Origin: Burkholderia thailandensis E264 | GTDB lineage: Bacteria > Pseudomonadota > Gammaproteobacteria > Burkholderiales > Burkholderiaceae | Assembly: GCF_000012365.1 (NCBI RefSeq) | Contig: NC_007651.1 | Span: 1,674,001 to 1,738,000 of the forward strand | Direction: 5' to 3' | Length of the DNA: 64,000 bases | Part shown: positions 9,400 to 17,483 of the stretch, in pieces | How the letters are laid out: each line of letters starts with the position of its first letter | Position numbering within the stretch: the stretch's first letter is position 1 | The notes under the pieces: model-generated | What the model was told of the DNA's origin: nothing | The model's input: the letters and a program-made list of their open reading frames with translations, nothing else | Database searches by the model: none | Position numbers and translations under genes: made by a program

Positions 9400-10422
9400 T
9401 TATACAAAACCGCGCGGGTTGTTCTCCTGCCAGCGCCAGTGGTCCGCGCACATCCGCTCGAGGTCGCGCTCGGCCTTCCAGCCGATCACCTCGGCCGCCG
9501 CGGCGGGGTTCGCGTAGCACTCGGCGACGTCGCCCGGGCGGCGCGCGACGAGCTCGTACGGCACGGGCCGCCCCGATGCCTTCTCGAACGCGCGCACGAC
9601 TTCGAGCACGCTGTAGCCGCGGCCCGTGCCGAGGTTGACGGTGAGGCTCGCGTCGCGGCGCTCGAGCGCGTCGAGCGCCGCGATGTGGCCGCGCGCGAGG
9701 TCGACGACGTGGATGTAATCGCGCACGCCGGTGCCGTCGGGCGTCGCGTAGTCGCTGCCGAACACGCGCAGCTTTTCGAGCTTGCCCACCGCGACCTGCG
9801 CGACGTACGGCATCAGGTTGTTCGGAATGCCGGCCGGGTCCTCGCCGATGAGGCCGCTCTCGTGCGCGCCGACCGGATTGAAGTAGCGCAGCGTCGCGAC
9901 GCGCCACGACGGATCGGCGGCTTCGACGTCGCGCAGGATCTGCTCGGCCATCAGCTTCGTCTGGCCGTACGGGTTGGTCGCCGAAAGCGGGAACGTCTCG
10001 TCGATCGGCGAGCGCTCGGGCACGCCGTACACGGTCGCCGACGAGCTGAACACGATCCGCTTCACGCCGCGCTCGCGCATCACGCGCAGCAGCGACAGCA
10101 GGCTGTCGAGGTTGTTGCGGTAGTACTCGACGGGCTTCGCGACCGATTCGCCCACCGCCTTCAGCGCCGCGAAGTGAATCGCGGCCGTGATCGGATGCGC
10201 GTCGAAGATCCGCGCGAGCGCGCGTTCGTCGCTCACGTCGGCTTCGTGGAACGCGGGCGTCTTGCCGGTGATCTGCTCGATCCGCGCGATCGCCTCGCGC
10301 TTGCTGTTGACGAGGTTGTCGGCGATCACGACGTCGTAGCCGTGCTCGAGCAGTTCGACGGCGGTGTGCGAACCGATATAGCCCGCGCCGCCGGTGACGA
10401 GGATCGTGCCCTTCGTGCTCAT
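9400..10422 (-). CDS. ogcE: UDP-glucose/UDP-GlcNAc 4-epimerase
   Basis: A 340-residue GalE-family SDR. ILVTGGAGYIGSHTAVELL is the NAD-binding motif, IHFAALKAVGES and SSSATVYG follow, and NPYGQTKLMAE contains the catalytic Y-x3-K. GVRDYIHVVDLARGH near residue 235 is the GalE hallmark. It interconverts UDP-Glc/UDP-Gal and probably UDP-GlcNAc/UDP-GalNAc, supplying the GalNAc and Gal of the O-linked trisaccharide; it may also serve general galactose metabolism and could equally be named galE. The ATG at 10422 has GGAGCAATCAGCA upstream on the coding strand. It lies between two glycosyltransferase genes, 14 bp after ogcA. Confidence 0.9.
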   Translation of the reverse strand: MSTKGTILVTGGAGYIGSHTAVELLEHGYDVVIADNLVNSKREAIARIEQITGKTPAFHEADVSDERALARIFDAHPITAAIHFAALKAVGESVAKPVEYYRNNLDSLLSLLRVMRERGVKRIVFSSSATVYGVPERSPIDETFPLSATNPYGQTKLMAEQILRDVEAADPSWRVATLRYFNPVGAHESGLIGEDPAGIPNNLMPYVAQVAVGKLEKLRVFGSDYATPDGTGVRDYIHVVDLARGHIAALDALERRDASLTVNLGTGRGYSVLEVVRAFEKASGRPVPYELVARRPGDVAECYANPAAAAEVIGWKAERDLERMCADHWRWQENNPRGFV

Positions 10423-10436
10423 TGCTGATTGCTCCG

Positions 10437-11573
10437 TCAAAATGTGATGCCCGTCAGGGCGGAAATTGTCTGATGATAACGTTCGACGACCTTCGCTTCG
10501 TCGAATTCCGCGACGACTTTCCGCCGCCCGCGTTCGCCCATCGCGCGCCGCTCGGCCGCGCTCATGTCGAGCATCCGCGCGAGTTGCGCGGCGAGGCTCG
10601 CGCTGTCGCGGGCCGCGCATAGCAGGCCCGTTTCGCCGTCGGCGACGACGTCGCGGCAGCCGGGCACGTCGGTCGCGACGATCGGCCGCCCCATCGCGGA
10701 CGCCTCCATCAGCGTGCGCGGCACGCCCTCGCGATATGAGGGCAGCACGACGCAGTCGGCGCCGGCAATGTGCGGCCGCACGTCGTGCGCCTCGCCGAGA
10801 TAATCGATCACGCCCTCGCGCACCCATGCGTCGACGTCGGCCCGCGAGATCGCGCTCGGGTTGTCGACGCCGACCGGGCCGAGCAGCGCGAAGCGCGCGT
10901 GCGGATAGCGCGTGCGCAGCGCGCGCGCCGCGTCGACGTATTCGCGCACGCCCTTGTCCCACAGCAGCCGGCCGATCAGCACGAACGTGAACGTGTCGCG
11001 CGCGGGCAGCGGCGCGAGCGCGAACTGCTCGAGGTCGACGCCTTCGCCGTGCAGCAGGCGCGCGCGCGCCGGATGCGCGAGGAGCTGCTCGTGCGCAAAC
11101 GTATCGAGATCGTCGCGGTTCAGAAACCAGACTTCGCGCGGAAAGCGGAACGCGAAGCGGTACAGGTGCTTCGCGACGCGCGCGGCGTGGCTCTGCTGGA
11201 TGAACACGTAGCCGAGGCCCGTCGTCACCGCGATCGACGGCACGCGCGCGAGCCACGCGGCGATCGAGCCGTAGATGTTCGGCTTGATCGTGTAATGGAA
11301 CACGAGATCGGGCCGGATCGCGCGATAGTGCCGATAGAGCGCGACGAGCGTGCGCAGGTCCTCGCGCGGGCTCGTGCCTTTCGACGCGACGGGCAGCTCC
11401 GCGTAGCGGCAGCCCATCCGCACGAGCGGCTCGACGGTGCGGTCGCGCGGCGCGAGCACCGTCACCTGCGCGCCGCGCGCGATCAGCATGCGAAGCAGGC
11501 CTTGCCGGTATGTGTAGATCGCCCAGGCAGTATTGCAGACGAGAACGATGCGCGGGGCGGAAGCGGAACTCAT
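10437..11573 (-). CDS. ogcA: Family 4 glycosyltransferase (PglA-like), O-glycosylation
   Basis: A 378-residue GT-B enzyme of family GT4. The N-terminal domain (RIVLVCNTAWAIYTYRQGLL) binds the lipid acceptor. The C-terminal domain has TFVLIGRLLWDKGVREYVDA near 200 and the donor-binding SYREGVPRTLMEASAMGRPI (E-x7-E) near 285. GT4 members of the PglA type add GalNAc in alpha-1,3 linkage to the undecaprenyl-linked first sugar, which fits step two of the ogc trisaccharide. The ATG at 11573 was chosen because conserved sequence begins six residues later. Gene order supports the symbol. Confidence 0.82.
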   Translation of the reverse strand: MSSASAPRIVLVCNTAWAIYTYRQGLLRMLIARGAQVTVLAPRDRTVEPLVRMGCRYAELPVASKGTSPREDLRTLVALYRHYRAIRPDLVFHYTIKPNIYGSIAAWLARVPSIAVTTGLGYVFIQQSHAARVAKHLYRFAFRFPREVWFLNRDDLDTFAHEQLLAHPARARLLHGEGVDLEQFALAPLPARDTFTFVLIGRLLWDKGVREYVDAARALRTRYPHARFALLGPVGVDNPSAISRADVDAWVREGVIDYLGEAHDVRPHIAGADCVVLPSYREGVPRTLMEASAMGRPIVATDVPGCRDVVADGETGLLCAARDSASLAAQLARMLDMSAAERRAMGERGRRKVVAEFDEAKVVERYHQTISALTGITF

Positions 11574-11626
11574 GTCGGACTGAAAAAAATAATCGGGCGC
11601 GCGCGAACGCGACGGCGCGCGGCGCG

Positions 11627-12463
11627 TCATGCCGCGCCGCGCGGCGCGAACAGCAGGCGCTTCGCGCGCTGCAGCGTGGAGTAGGGCGTTACAAAATGAA
11701 GCAGGTTTTTCGCGACGCCGAGCCAATCGCACGGATTGAGCGGATCGAAGTAGCGCAGCGCGAGCGCGAGCGTCGACGCGATCTGCCGCCGCCGCTTCGT
11801 CGCGCTGATGCCGCCCTCGTTCAATTCGTAATACAAGCCGAGCTCCGGCAAGTTCGCGCAATCGTAGCGTTCCATTAACCGTAAAAAAAGATCGAGGTCT
11901 TCCGCCGCGCGATATTTGATCCGATAGTTGCCGACTTCCTTCACCGCCGCCACGTCGAGCATCATCGACGGATGGACGAACGGCGAGCGCAGGAAGCGCG
12001 TGCGGCGCAGCGTCGCCGGATCGGCGCTCGGGGTCAGCATGAAAAGCGGCCGGCCGTCGCGCGACACGACCTGCGTCCACATGCCGAGGCCCGCGACGTT
12101 CGGGTGCGTGTCGAAATACGCGCGCTGCTTCGCGAGCCTGCCGGGCGCGGCGAGGTCGCCCGCGTCGAGGCGCGCCGCATAACGGAAGCCGCGCTTGGCG
12201 AGCGCTTCGATGCCGGCCGCGAGCGCGCGCTCGATCCCGCCGTTTCGAGGCATCCGCAGCACGTCGACCGACAGCCCCGGCAGTTCCGGCGCGGCGATGG
12301 GCGGCGTGCTGCCGTCGTCGACGACGAGCACGTGCACGGGCGCGTCCTCGCGCAACGACATCAGCGTGCGCAGCAGATCGTCGTGCGCGTTGTACGCGGG
12401 GATCAGCACGGCGACGTCGTCGAGCGAACGGGCGGCGCCGGGCGGGGCGAAAGAGGGCGTCAT
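11627..12463 (-). CDS. ogcB: Family 2 glycosyltransferase, O-glycosylation
   Basis: A 278-residue GT2 enzyme: VAVLIPAYNAHDDLLRTL opens the fold, VLVVDDGST is the UDP-binding loop, and AARLDAGDLAAPGRL (DAGD in place of DxD) marks the metal site near residue 95. YRAAEDLDLFLRLMERY carries the acceptor-site ED. In the ogc pathway this would add the terminal hexose (galactose). The start codon overlaps the stop of ogcX by 4 bp (ATGA), so translation is probably coupled. Confidence 0.82.
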   Translation of the reverse strand: MTPSFAPPGAARSLDDVAVLIPAYNAHDDLLRTLMSLREDAPVHVLVVDDGSTPPIAAPELPGLSVDVLRMPRNGGIERALAAGIEALAKRGFRYAARLDAGDLAAPGRLAKQRAYFDTHPNVAGLGMWTQVVSRDGRPLFMLTPSADPATLRRTRFLRSPFVHPSMMLDVAAVKEVGNYRIKYRAAEDLDLFLRLMERYDCANLPELGLYYELNEGGISATKRRRQIASTLALALRYFDPLNPCDWLGVAKNLLHFVTPYSTLQRAKRLLFAPRGAA

Positions 12464-13719
12464 GGGCGCAGCTTCACGCGAATATAGTAGAAATTGACCG
12501 ACGCGGCGGCGAGGTAGCCGGCGGCGAGGCCCGCGAGCGCGCCATAGAGGCCGAGCGCGGGGATCGCGATCAGGTTGACGAGCGCGGCGAGCGCGAGCGC
12601 CATCGACCACTTCGCGAGCAGCACGAACTTCGCCTGGTACTTGAGCACGACGAGATTGCCGATCGCCTCGATGCCGGCCGGCACCGACAGCCACACCGCC
12701 CAGCGGAACACGTCGACCGACGTGTCGAAGCCGGGCCCGAACACGTTGCGGATGATGAGGCCCGCGAGCAGGTCGAGCACGAGCGCGCCCGCGACCATCA
12801 GCGCGGCCGTCATGCCGATCAGACGCCAGACGTTGCGGCGCAGTTGCCGCGCGTCCTGCACGCGATAGACGAACGCGGGCGCGATCGTCTGCGCGAGCAT
12901 CAGCGCGAGCGTGATCCAGTTCTCGTTCAGTTGCTGCGCGGCCGCGTAGCGGCCGAGCTCGGCGAACGACACGTAGCGCTCGAGCATCAGCCGGTCGAGC
13001 TTCAGGAACAGATACATGCACACGAGGCCGAGCCAGAACACGGTGCCCGTCGTCGCGAACTCGCGCACGAGCGGCCGCTCGACGCGCCAGCCGAGCGCGC
13101 CGCCGTTGCGGTCGCGGTAATACCACATCAGCGCGGCCGCGATCGCCGCGGCTTCGAGCGCCCAAAGCCAGCCGAAGCGCGCGGGCGCGGCGGCCGCGCG
13201 CACGAAGAGCCACACGAGCGCCATCTTCGCGAGCGCGGCCGCGATGCTCGCGAGCAGTTGCGGCTTGCTGTACGTCATGCTTTGCAGCCACGCGTTGACG
13301 ATGCCGACGAACGGCTCGCGCAGCGCGAGCGTCACGGCGAGCCCGGCGAGCATCGCGCCGACGAGCGGATCGAACGCACCCAGGGCGATCGCCGCCCACG
13401 TGAGCGCGAGCGCCGCGACCGATACGGTGAAGCGCAGCGCGAACGCGCTGCCGAGCACGGCGCCCAGTCGCGCGCCCGTGCGCTGGACGATCGTCGGCAC
13501 GAGGATCTCCGCGCCGCACACCCACGTGAGCGGCGCGAGGACGAGCAGGAGCGTGTTCGCGTATTGCCATTTGCCGAATGCGTCGGGGCCGAAGTAGCGG
13601 GCGAGCAGGCCGCTCACGACGATCGCGACGCCGATCTGCGTGAGCCGCTCGAGCCCGAGCCACGCGAGGTTCGCGACGGCCTTCGCGACGTCGGGGTTCG
13701 AAAGCCTGGATTTCAGCAT
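12460..13719 (-). CDS. ogcX: Wzx-type polysaccharide flippase, O-glycosylation
   Basis: A 419-residue polytopic membrane protein of the MOP/Wzx superfamily with about 12 to 14 hydrophobic segments. It begins with NLAWLGLERLTQIGVAIVVSGLLARYFGPDAFGKWQYA, the usual Wzx start where RYFGP-x-x-FG is conserved (the motif is at about residues 37-45). It should turn the completed undecaprenyl-linked trisaccharide to the periplasmic face for the PglL-type oligosaccharyltransferase, which is not in this window. The ATG at 13719 is preferred; an in-frame ATG at 13794 would add 25 residues rich in Pro, Arg and His. It is the first gene of the operon, and its promoter must lie in the 256 bp before the divergent phosphomannomutase gene. 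Confidence 0.82.
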   Translation of the reverse strand: MLKSRLSNPDVAKAVANLAWLGLERLTQIGVAIVVSGLLARYFGPDAFGKWQYANTLLLVLAPLTWVCGAEILVPTIVQRTGARLGAVLGSAFALRFTVSVAALALTWAAIALGAFDPLVGAMLAGLAVTLALREPFVGIVNAWLQSMTYSKPQLLASIAAALAKMALVWLFVRAAAAPARFGWLWALEAAAIAAALMWYYRDRNGGALGWRVERPLVREFATTGTVFWLGLVCMYLFLKLDRLMLERYVSFAELGRYAAAQQLNENWITLALMLAQTIAPAFVYRVQDARQLRRNVWRLIGMTAALMVAGALVLDLLAGLIIRNVFGPGFDTSVDVFRWAVWLSVPAGIEAIGNLVVLKYQAKFVLLAKWSMALALAALVNLIAIPALGLYGALAGLAAGYLAAASVNFYYIRVKLRP

Positions 13720-13975
13720 GGCGCGCGGCGCGGCAACGTGCGCGAGATGACCGGGCCGGCCGACCGCGGGAGCGGTTTTGCTGCGATGAAGCATTCAGGC
13801 ATTAAAATGGGCGCGATCGGCGTAGCTGAAACCAGCGATTATAAGTTGGATCGGATTCGCTTCCGGCATCCGCAGGGCCCTGCGTTGCCCCTCGTCGGTC
13901 CGTTCGGGCGATAATTTTTTACGCATTCGCGTTGAGGCGGCCAAATCTTTTATGGACGACACAGAGAGTGAATCG

Positions 13976-15370
13976 ATGATCTCCCAATCCATCTTCAAGG
14001 CATACGATATTCGGGGCGTGATCGGCAAGACGCTCGACGCCGACGTCGCGCGCTCGATCGGCCGCGCATTCGGCAGCGAAGTGCGCGCGCAGGGCGGCGA
14101 CGCGGTCGTCGTCGCGCGCGACGGCCGTCTGTCGGGCCCCGAACTCGTCGGCGCGCTCGCGGACGGGCTGCGCGCGGCGGGCGTCGACGTCGTCGACGTC
14201 GGCATGGTGCCGACGCCGGTCGGCTACTTCGCGGCGAGCGTGCCGCTCGCGCTGTCGGGCGGCGAGCGCCGCGTCGACTCGTGCATCGTCGTCACCGGCA
14301 GCCACAATCCGCCCGACTACAACGGCTTCAAGATGGTGCTGCGCGGCGCCGCGATCTACGGCGACCAGATCCAGGGCCTGTACAAGCGCATCGTCGACGC
14401 GCGCTTCGAGACCGGCAGCGGCTCGTACGAGCAATACGACGTTGCCGATCAGTACGTCGAGCGCATCGTCGGCGACATCAAGCTCACGCGGCCGCTGAAG
14501 CTCGTCGTCGACGCGGGCAACGGCGTCGCGGGCCCGCTCGCGACGCGCCTGTTCAAGGCGCTCGGCTGCGAGCTCGTCGAGCTGTTCACCGACATCGACG
14601 GCAACTTCCCGAACCATCACCCGGACCCGGCGCACCCGGAGAACCTGCAGGACGTGATCGCGAAGCTGAAGGCGACCGACGCCGAGATCGGCTTCGCGTT
14701 CGACGGCGACGGCGATCGCCTCGGCGTCGTCACGAAGGACGGCCAGATCATCTATCCGGACCGCCAGCTGATGCTGTTCGCCGAGGAAGTGCTGTCGCGC
14801 AATCCGGGCGCGCAAATCATCTACGACGTGAAGTGCACGCGCAATCTCGCGCGCTGGGTGCGCGAGAAGGGCGGCGAGCCGCTGATGTGGAAGACGGGCC
14901 ACTCGCTCGTGAAGGCGAAGCTGCGCGAAACCGGCGCGCCGCTCGCGGGCGAGATGAGCGGCCACGTGTTCTTCAAGGATCGCTGGTACGGCTTCGACGA
15001 CGGTCTCTACACGGGCGCGCGCCTGCTCGAGATCCTCGCGCGCGTGGCGGACCCGAGCGCGCTCCTGAACGGCCTGCCGAACGCGGTGTCGACGCCCGAG
15101 CTTCAGCTCAAGCTCGAAGAGGGCGAGAACGTGAAGCTGATCGACAAGCTGCGCGCCGACGCGAAGTTCGACGGCGCGGACGAAGTCGTGACGATCGACG
15201 GCCTGCGCGTCGAGTATCCGGACGGCTTCGGCCTCGCGCGCTCGTCGAACACGACGCCCGTAGTCGTGCTGCGCTTCGAGGCGACGTCCGACGCGGCGCT
15301 CGCGCGAATCCAGGACGATTTCCGGCGCGCGCTGAAGGCGGCGAAGCCGGGCGCGAACCTGCCGTTCTGA
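13976..15370 (+). CDS. manB: Phosphomannomutase/phosphoglucomutase
   Basis: A 464-residue alpha-D-phosphohexomutase that interconverts hexose 6- and 1-phosphates for LPS and exopolysaccharide precursors. IFKAYDIRGVIG opens domain 1, VTGSHNPPDYNGFKM holds the phosphoserine (~residue 105), and FAFDGDGDRLGVV is the Mg-binding loop (~240). GEMSGHVFFKDRWYGFDDG (~320) binds sugar and RSSNTTPVVVLRFE (~425) the phosphate. The ATG at 13976 has GAGAGTGA upstream; an ATG at 13952 would add eight residues. Related proteins are also named algC or pgm, so the symbol is a convention. A strong terminator follows. Confidence 0.88.
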   Translation: MISQSIFKAYDIRGVIGKTLDADVARSIGRAFGSEVRAQGGDAVVVARDGRLSGPELVGALADGLRAAGVDVVDVGMVPTPVGYFAASVPLALSGGERRVDSCIVVTGSHNPPDYNGFKMVLRGAAIYGDQIQGLYKRIVDARFETGSGSYEQYDVADQYVERIVGDIKLTRPLKLVVDAGNGVAGPLATRLFKALGCELVELFTDIDGNFPNHHPDPAHPENLQDVIAKLKATDAEIGFAFDGDGDRLGVVTKDGQIIYPDRQLMLFAEEVLSRNPGAQIIYDVKCTRNLARWVREKGGEPLMWKTGHSLVKAKLRETGAPLAGEMSGHVFFKDRWYGFDDGLYTGARLLEILARVADPSALLNGLPNAVSTPELQLKLEEGENVKLIDKLRADAKFDGADEVVTIDGLRVEYPDGFGLARSSNTTPVVVLRFEATSDAALARIQDDFRRALKAAKPGANLPF

Positions 15371-15437
15371 GCTTGACGGCGACGCGTCGCGCGGCGGGGA
15401 CGGTTCGTCCGACCTTGCGCTGACGCAAGCCTCGTCG

Positions 15438-15475
15438 AAAAAGCGGCGACGCATTCGTGCGTTCGCCGCTTTTTG
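15438..15475 (+). terminator. Rho-independent terminator after phosphomannomutase gene
   Basis: AAAAAGCGGCGA-CGCA-TTCG-TGCG-TTCGCCGCTTTTT forms a long hairpin with an A-run before and a T-run after. It separates the mutase transcript from the downstream core-LPS genes, though its A-run would also let it work on the minus strand. Confidence 0.9.
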
Positions 15476-15550
15476 TCTGTGCCGGCCGCCCGGCGCGATA
15501 AAATCCGTCCTTTCGGTCTGTGCCGGCCGCCGCCGGCCATTTTTCTCAGC

Positions 15551-16546
15551 GTGCAAAAAATTCTGATCGTGCGCGTGTCGTCGCTCGGCGACGTCGTGCA
15601 TAACATGCCGGTGATCGCCGATATTCGCCGGCGCCATCCCGATGCGCAGATCGACTGGCTCGTCGAGGAAGGCTTCGCCGATCTCGTGCGGCTCGTCGAC
15701 GGCGTGCGCAACGTGCTGCCGTTCTCGCTGCGGCGCTGGCGCAAGCGCCTGAGCGCATCGCAGACGTGGCGCGAGATCCGCGCATTCCGGCGGCGTCTCG
15801 CCGAACAGCGCTACGACCTCGTGATCGACTGCCAGGGGCTCATCAAGACCGCGTGGGTCGCGAGCTGGGCGCGCGGGCCGCTCGTCGGCCTCGGCAACCG
15901 CACCGACGGCGCCGGCTACGAATGGCCGGTGCGCTTCTTCTACGACAAGCGCGTGCCGATCGCGCCGCGCACGCACGTCGTCGAGCGCTCGCGGCAACTC
16001 GTCGCGGCGGCGCTGGGAGACCCCGCGCCGGCGCCCGACGATCCGATCGACTTCGGCCTCGACACGCACGGCGCGGCGCGCGCGCTCGCGTCGCTCGATT
16101 TGAACCTGCCGGTGCCTTACGTCGTGTTCGTGCATGCGACGTCGCGCGCCGACAAGCAGTGGCCCGACGACGCGTGGATCGGCCTGGGCGAGGCGCTCGT
16201 GCGGCGCGGCGCGTCGCTCGTGCTGCCGTGGGGCAGCGACGCCGAGCGCGCGACGAGCGAGCGGCTCGCGAAGGCGTTCGGCGCGGCGGCGATCGTGCCG
16301 CCGAAGCTGTCGCTGCCCGCGGTCGTCGGCTTGATCGACGGTGCGGCCGCGACGGTCGGCGTCGATACCGGCCTCGTCCACATCGCGGCGGCGCTCAAGC
16401 GCCCGACCGTCGAACTGTACAATTTCGCGACAGCCTGGCGCACGGGCGGCTACTGGTCGGCCAACGTCGTCAACCTCGGCACCGCCGGCGCGCCGCCATC
16501 CCTTTCGCAGACGAAGGACGCCCTCGCGTCGTTCGGCCTCTTGTAA
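15551..16546 (+). CDS. waaC: ADP-heptose:LPS heptosyltransferase I
   Basis: A 331-residue GT9-family enzyme that adds the first L-glycero-D-manno-heptose to Kdo of the LPS inner core. It starts KILIVRVSSLGDVVHNMPV, the standard heptosyltransferase opening, with the catalytic Asp in SSLGD. Further landmarks are DCQGLIKTAW (~95), VVFVHATSRADKQWP (~190), and GVDTGLVHIAAAL (~270) in the ADP-binding domain. I take GTG at 15551 as the start because the fold begins two codons later; in-frame codons back to 15473 encode a Pro/Arg-rich stretch unlike the family. It lies 15 bp before kdoO. Confidence 0.9.
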   Translation: MQKILIVRVSSLGDVVHNMPVIADIRRRHPDAQIDWLVEEGFADLVRLVDGVRNVLPFSLRRWRKRLSASQTWREIRAFRRRLAEQRYDLVIDCQGLIKTAWVASWARGPLVGLGNRTDGAGYEWPVRFFYDKRVPIAPRTHVVERSRQLVAAALGDPAPAPDDPIDFGLDTHGAARALASLDLNLPVPYVVFVHATSRADKQWPDDAWIGLGEALVRRGASLVLPWGSDAERATSERLAKAFGAAAIVPPKLSLPAVVGLIDGAAATVGVDTGLVHIAAALKRPTVELYNFATAWRTGGYWSANVVNLGTAGAPPSLSQTKDALASFGLL

Positions 16547-16561
16547 TCCCGACAGGCGATC

Positions 16562-17446
16562 ATGAGCGAATCCCAGATCATCGAAATTGCGTCCGCCGAC
16601 TGGAGCGGCCAACAACTGTCCGTGCCGCGCGAGCAACTGCTCGCCGGCCTCGAGGACGGCAAGGTGCTGTTCTTCCCGCATCTGCGCTTCGCGATCGAAG
16701 GCGGCGAGGAAGCGCTGCTCGATCCGGCGCTCGCCGATCCGAAACGCAAGAACATCAGTCTCGCGCCGAACGGCGGCGCGCTCGCGGGCGTGGCGGGCGA
16801 CGCGGTCACGCAGTCGGCCGTGCGCGCGCTGATCGCGCGCTTCCAGCAGCAGGCGGGCACGCTCGTCGACGGGCTCTTTCCCGAGTATCGCGGCAAGCTG
16901 CGCGTCGCGCCGACGAGCCTGCGCCTGATGCAGGTCGAAACCCGCCAGACGTCGTGGCGCAAGGACGACAGCCGGCTGCACGTCGATGCGTTTCCGTCGC
17001 GGCCGAACTACGGCGAGCGGATCCTGCGCGTGTTCACGAACGTGAATCCGGCGGGCGTGCCGCGCGTGTGGCGCGTCGGCGAGCCGTTCGAGGACGTCGC
17101 GAAGCGCTTCTTGCCGCACATCAAGCCGCAGTTGCCGGGCGCCGCGTGGCTGCTTCACCTGCTGCACGTGACGAAGTCGCGCAGAAGCGCGTACGACCAC
17201 CTGATGCTGAACCTGCACGACAGCATGAAGGCCGATCTCGACTATCAGAAGCGCAGCCCGCAGCAGACGATACCGTTTCCGTCCGGCAGCGTATGGGTGT
17301 GCTTCTCCGATCAGGCGTCGCACGCGGTGATGTCCGGCCAGTTCATGCTCGAGCAGACCTTCTTCCTGCCGGTCGGCGCGATGGTTCGCCCGGAGCGCGC
17401 GCCGCTCGGCATTCTCGAGCGCCTGCAGGGCAGGGCCCTCGTTTGA
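16562..17446 (+). CDS. kdoO: Kdo 3-hydroxylase, Fe(II)/2-oxoglutarate-dependent
   Basis: A 294-residue protein matching the KdoO family, which hydroxylates the outer Kdo of lipid A-core to D-glycero-D-talo-oct-2-ulosonic acid (Ko) in Burkholderia and Yersinia. The facial triad is visible: H and D in SRLHVDAFPSRP (~residues 139-145), and a distal H in FSDQASHAVMSGQFMLEQ (~256). An arginine-containing stretch for 2-oxoglutarate follows in MVRPERAPLG. A sugar-binding patch is suggested by the conserved MQVETRQTSWRKDDSR. It sits between waaC and waaA, the enzymes acting just before and after in inner-core assembly, 15 bp after waaC. The assignment is from family memory plus context. Confidence 0.87.
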   Translation: MSESQIIEIASADWSGQQLSVPREQLLAGLEDGKVLFFPHLRFAIEGGEEALLDPALADPKRKNISLAPNGGALAGVAGDAVTQSAVRALIARFQQQAGTLVDGLFPEYRGKLRVAPTSLRLMQVETRQTSWRKDDSRLHVDAFPSRPNYGERILRVFTNVNPAGVPRVWRVGEPFEDVAKRFLPHIKPQLPGAAWLLHLLHVTKSRRSAYDHLMLNLHDSMKADLDYQKRSPQQTIPFPSGSVWVCFSDQASHAVMSGQFMLEQTFFLPVGAMVRPERAPLGILERLQGRALV

Positions 17447-17483
17447 GCGCGCGCGACGTTTTCTTCGCCGGAGCCGCCGCGCG

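Noticed and set aside
8380..10428. A 682-codon + strand frame opposite ogcI and ogcE
   Set aside because: Composition is Arg/Glu/Asp/His-rich with no domain; both opposing genes are certain.
8266..13719. Second O-antigen or capsule cluster
   Set aside because: Five-gene content and order fit the ogc protein O-glycosylation pathway; there is no polymerase or ABC exporter here.
13919..17323. A 1134-codon open frame on the minus strand opposite the mutase, waaC and kdoO genes
   Set aside because: It is antisense to three well-supported genes and is Arg/Ala/Asp-rich without motifs, an artefact of very GC-rich third positions.
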